Shown: positions 8,186 to 10,314 of the stretch, one piece after another
How positions within the stretch are numbered: position 1 is the first letter of the stretch
Layout: the number at the start of each line of letters is the position of its first letter
From: JACZQZ01 sp046756945
Lineage (GTDB): Bacteria; Pseudomonadota; Alphaproteobacteria; Rhodospirillales; 2-02-FULL-58-16
Direction of reading: 5' to 3'
Length of the DNA stretch: 10,314 nt
Assembly: GCA_046756945.1 (NCBI GenBank)
Contig: JBHHXI010000109.1
Span: forward strand, 1 to 10,314
Made by a program: the position numbers and the translations under genes
Notes under the pieces: generated by a model
Told to the model about the DNA's origin: nothing
Databases searched by the model: none
What the model saw: only the letters and a program-made list of their open reading frames with translations

Positions 8186-8911
8186 GTGGCCAATCCGTTA
8201 GCGCAGTTCGAAATCAACACCCTGGTTCCCATTCAACTGGGCGGGGTCGACGCGTCGTTTACCAATTCCGGCCTGTTCATGGTCGTCGCGGTGACCGCCA
8301 TCACCCTTTTCCTGACGCTCGGCATGCGGGCCCACCGCCTGGTTCCCGGGCGCTGGCAATCCATGGCCGAGCTCAGTTACGAATTCATCGCCTCGATGGT
8401 GCGTGAAAACGTGGGCACGGAAGGGCGCGCCTATTTTCCCTTCATCTTCTCGCTGTTCATGTTCATCCTGTTCGCCAACCTGATCGGCCTCGTTCCCTAC
8501 AGCTTCACCTTCACCAGCCACATCATCGTCACCTTCTCCATGGCCATCACCGTCTTCCTCGGCGTCACCGTCATCGGGATCATCCGCCACGGGCTGCGTT
8601 TCTTCACCCTCTTCCTGCCCAGCGGAGTGCCCATGGTCATGGCCCCGTTGCTGATTCCCATCGAGATCGTCTCGTACCTGTCCCGGCCGGTCAGCCTTTC
8701 CATCCGGCTGTTCGCCAACATGATGGCGGGGCACACCATGCTCAAGGTGTTCGCCGGGTTCGTCGTGCCCCTTGGCATCATCGGCGGATGGGCGCCGCTG
8801 ACCGTCGACGTGGCGCTCACGGCGTTCGAGTTCCTGGTGGCGGTCTTGCAGGCCTATGTGTTTACGATTCTGACCTGCCTTTACCTGAACGACGCGATAC
8901 ATCTGCATTAG
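8186..8911 (+). CDS. atpB: F0F1 ATP synthase subunit a
   Basis: Subunit a forms the two proton half-channels beside the c-ring in the cytoplasmic membrane. The 241-residue protein is very hydrophobic, with five or six membrane helices. The invariant arginine that releases protons from the c-ring is Arg174 in SLSIRLFANMMAGH. The polar Gln222 in VLQAYVFTIL lies in the last helix, as in the E. coli protein. Other family landmarks are FANLIGLVPYSFTFTSH (96-112) and the N-terminal FEINTLVPI. The start is GTG at 8186 with GGGA about eight bases upstream. It lies 23 bases from both atpI and atpE. Length and motifs are ordinary and complete. Confidence 0.97.
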   Translation: MANPLAQFEINTLVPIQLGGVDASFTNSGLFMVVAVTAITLFLTLGMRAHRLVPGRWQSMAELSYEFIASMVRENVGTEGRAYFPFIFSLFMFILFANLIGLVPYSFTFTSHIIVTFSMAITVFLGVTVIGIIRHGLRFFTLFLPSGVPMVMAPLLIPIEIVSYLSRPVSLSIRLFANMMAGHTMLKVFAGFVVPLGIIGGWAPLTVDVALTAFEFLVAVLQAYVFTILTCLYLNDAIHLH

Positions 8912-8934
8912 AGAAAAACCGAGGAAACAGGACC

Positions 8935-9159
8935 ATGGAATTAGACGCCGCGAAAATGGTTGGCGCCGGCTTGGCCGTTATCGGTCTCGGCGGCGTGGGC
9001 GCCGGGATCGGCAATATCTTCGCATCCCTGATCGGCTCCATCGCCCGCAACCCCGCCGCCCGGGGCCAGGTGTTCGGCCTGTCCATGCTGGGCTTTGCCC
9101 TGGTCGAGGCGGTGGCGCTGTACGCCCTGCTGATCTCGTTCCTGATTCTGTTCACCTGA
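8935..9159 (+). CDS. atpE: F0F1 ATP synthase subunit c
   Basis: This is the ring-forming proteolipid of F0: 74 residues with two membrane helices and a polar loop. Helix 1 carries the glycine-rich packing stretch GLGGVGAGIG (17-26). The loop has the conserved Ala-Arg-Asn-Pro (37-40). Helix 2 carries the ion-binding carboxylate Glu58 in GFALVEAVALYALL. The sodium-binding set (a Gln in helix 1 and Glu-Ser in helix 2) is absent; Glu58 is followed by Ala, so the ring should carry protons. Translation signals are strong: GAGGAAACAGGA precedes the ATG directly, fitting the high copy number of subunit c. No clear hairpin is seen in the 58 bases before atpF'. Confidence 0.97.
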   Translation: MELDAAKMVGAGLAVIGLGGVGAGIGNIFASLIGSIARNPAARGQVFGLSMLGFALVEAVALYALLISFLILFT

Positions 9160-9217
9160 GGCGACGGGACTTGGGCGGCGCGGGCGCACCGGCCGCAATG
9201 TCCCAGGGGAACGCGCA

Positions 9218-9793
9218 ATGGTCATGGGGACCGTAAGGAGGGCGCTGGCATTCGTGCCTGGCGCCATGGTGCTTGGCGGCGGGCCGGCGTCGGCGGCGGG
9301 CCTGCCGCAACTGGACCCGAGCACCTACGGGCCCCAGGTCATCTGGCTGGCCATCACCTTTGCCGTGCTCTACGTCCTCATGGCCAGGGTGGCGCTGCCC
9401 AGGATCGGCCACGTGCTGGAGGAGCGCCGGCACAAGATCGACCAGAACCTGAAAAAGGCCGAATCCCTGAAGCTCGACGCCGAGGCCGCGGCCGAGGCCT
9501 ACGAAGGCGCCCTGGCCGACGCCCGGACCCGGGCCGGGACCGTCCTCGGCGACGTCCGCGAGGGCGCGGCGCGGGAGGCGGCCGAGCGCCAGGCGGAACT
9601 GGGCGCGCGCCTGCACGCCGACATCCAGGAGGCGGAAGCGGGCATCGCCGAGGCCAGGGACAAGGCGGTGGCCGGCATCCGGGACCTGGCGGCCGAGGTG
9701 GCGCACTCGGCGGCGGAGAAGCTGGCCGGGGAAACACTGGACGCGGGCGCGGTGCGAAGCGCCGTCGACGCGGCGCTGAAGGAGCGCGGATAA
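9218..9793 (+). CDS. F0F1 ATP synthase subunit b' (AtpF')
   Basis: This is one of the two unequal b-type stalk subunits of alphaproteobacterial and photosynthetic-type ATP synthases; it pairs with b to hold F1 still against the rotor. The 191-residue protein has the characteristic GLPQLDPSTYGPQVIWL (28-44) leading into one membrane helix (about 40-58). A long charged, Ala/Glu/Arg-rich helix, the peripheral stalk, follows to the end. Residues 1-27 look like a signal peptide: basic Arg7-Arg8, a hydrophobic core and a PASAAG end that could be cleaved. The ATG at 9218 has AGGGGA a few bases upstream. The stop overlaps the atpF start as TAATG, so the two are translationally coupled and probably made in equal amounts. 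The gene is also called atpG or atpX in some genomes. Confidence 0.94.
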   Translation: MVMGTVRRALAFVPGAMVLGGGPASAAGLPQLDPSTYGPQVIWLAITFAVLYVLMARVALPRIGHVLEERRHKIDQNLKKAESLKLDAEAAAEAYEGALADARTRAGTVLGDVREGAAREAAERQAELGARLHADIQEAEAGIAEARDKAVAGIRDLAAEVAHSAAEKLAGETLDAGAVRSAVDAALKERG

Positions 9794-10314
9794 TGCGTGC
9801 ATGGGCGGCGGAAACGGCCGCCGGGGCCGGCGAGGCCTTCTACGAGGCGCCCGAGTTCTGGGTGGCGGTGGCCTTCGTCATCGTCGTCGCCGCCATCTTC
9901 AAGCCGGTGGCCAGCCGCATCGGCGCCGCCCTGGACGACCGCGCCGAGACCATCAAGACCCAGATCGACGAGGCCGTGCGCCTGCACGACGAGGCCCAGG
10001 AACTTCTGGCGTCGTACGAGCGCAAGCAGCGCGACGCGGCTGCCGAGGCCGAAGAGATCGTCGAGCGCGCCCGCACCGAAGCCGACAGGCTGGGCAAAAG
10101 GGCGGCAGAGGACCTGGAGAAGGCCCTGGAACGGCGCCGGCAACTGGCCATGCAGCGGATCGCCCGGGCCGAGGCCGAGGCCGTGGACGAGGTCCGCGGC
10201 GTCGCCGTCGACGTGGCCCTGGACGCCACCCGCCGCCTGCTGGCGGAAAAGGTGTCGGGCAAACGGGCCGACGCCATGATCGACGACGCCATCGAGGAGC
10301 TGCCCGAAAAGCTG
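9793..10314 (+). CDS. atpF: F0F1 ATP synthase subunit b, 3' end beyond the window
   Basis: Partner of b' in the peripheral stalk. 174 codons are visible and the frame is still open at the window edge, so the C-terminus is missing. A short N-terminus (MRAWAAETAAGAGEAFYEAP) leads to one membrane helix (about 21-38, PEFWVAVAFVIVVAAIFKP), then a long charged helix rich in Ala, Glu and Arg, including LDDRAETIKTQIDEA. The FYEAPEFWVAVAF start is typical of alphaproteobacterial AtpF. Its ATG overlaps the b' stop by one base (TAATG, 9791-9795). Most b subunits have about 160-190 residues, so probably only a few residues are lost. Both b-type proteins begin membrane-anchored and run into coiled coil, but they are too different to be a recent duplication. 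Confidence 0.93.
   Translation, partial: MRAWAAETAAGAGEAFYEAPEFWVAVAFVIVVAAIFKPVASRIGAALDDRAETIKTQIDEAVRLHDEAQELLASYERKQRDAAAEAEEIVERARTEADRLGKRAAEDLEKALERRRQLAMQRIARAEAEAVDEVRGVAVDVALDATRRLLAEKVSGKRADAMIDDAIEELPEKL

Noticed and set aside
9797..10279. A 160-codon plus-strand frame overlapping atpF
   Set aside because: It is an Arg/Pro/Ser-rich shadow in another frame; the frame from 9793 gives a typical b subunit.

Overview
The window is a GC-rich stretch of chromosome, roughly 70% G+C by eye, with nine genes packed closely together. It most likely comes from an alphaproteobacterium of the Rhodospirillales type. The reasons are: an F0 operon carrying both a b' and a b subunit gene in the order atpI-atpB-atpE-atpF'-atpF; a Smc with the compact hinge I associate with this class; a DciA-type (DUF721) protein beside mutY, a dsbA-like gene and smc; and GTG and TTG start codons in GC-rich genes. 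The species cannot be named from the sequence.

Layout. On the minus strand, positions 54-2696 hold two genes read right to left: mutY (adenine DNA glycosylase), then a sigma-54-dependent response regulator that closely resembles Vibrio LuxO. Divergent from mutY, on the plus strand, lie a DUF721/DciA-like gene (2854-3342), a secreted DsbA-like thiol oxidoreductase with a TTG start (3467-4078), and smc 12 bases after it (4091-7555). A 187-base, locally AT-richer gap (7556-7742) separates smc from the F0 operon (7743 to the window end). That operon holds atpI, atpB (a), atpE (c), atpF' (b') and atpF (b), the last cut by the window edge.

How the genes work together. The first block is mostly genome maintenance: MutY removes A opposite 8-oxoG, the DciA-like protein probably serves the replicative helicase, and Smc organises and segregates the chromosome. 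The DsbA-like protein acts outside the cytoplasm, and its link with smc looks like shared transcription rather than shared function. The second block encodes the complete membrane sector of the proton-driven ATP synthase. No F1 genes are visible, which fits the split F0/F1 operons of alphaproteobacteria. The LuxO-like regulator has a complete sigma-54 activator module but an Ala at the usually conserved Thr/Ser of its receiver domain. It is the most unusual gene here.

Regulation. Candidate sigma-70-type promoters can be read before mutY, the regulator, dsbA-smc and the atp operon. All are predictions from hexamers and spacing. There is no tRNA, rRNA, CRISPR array, insertion sequence or phage gene. 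No clearly new biological system is present. The window is mostly conserved core genome with a few points worth checking.
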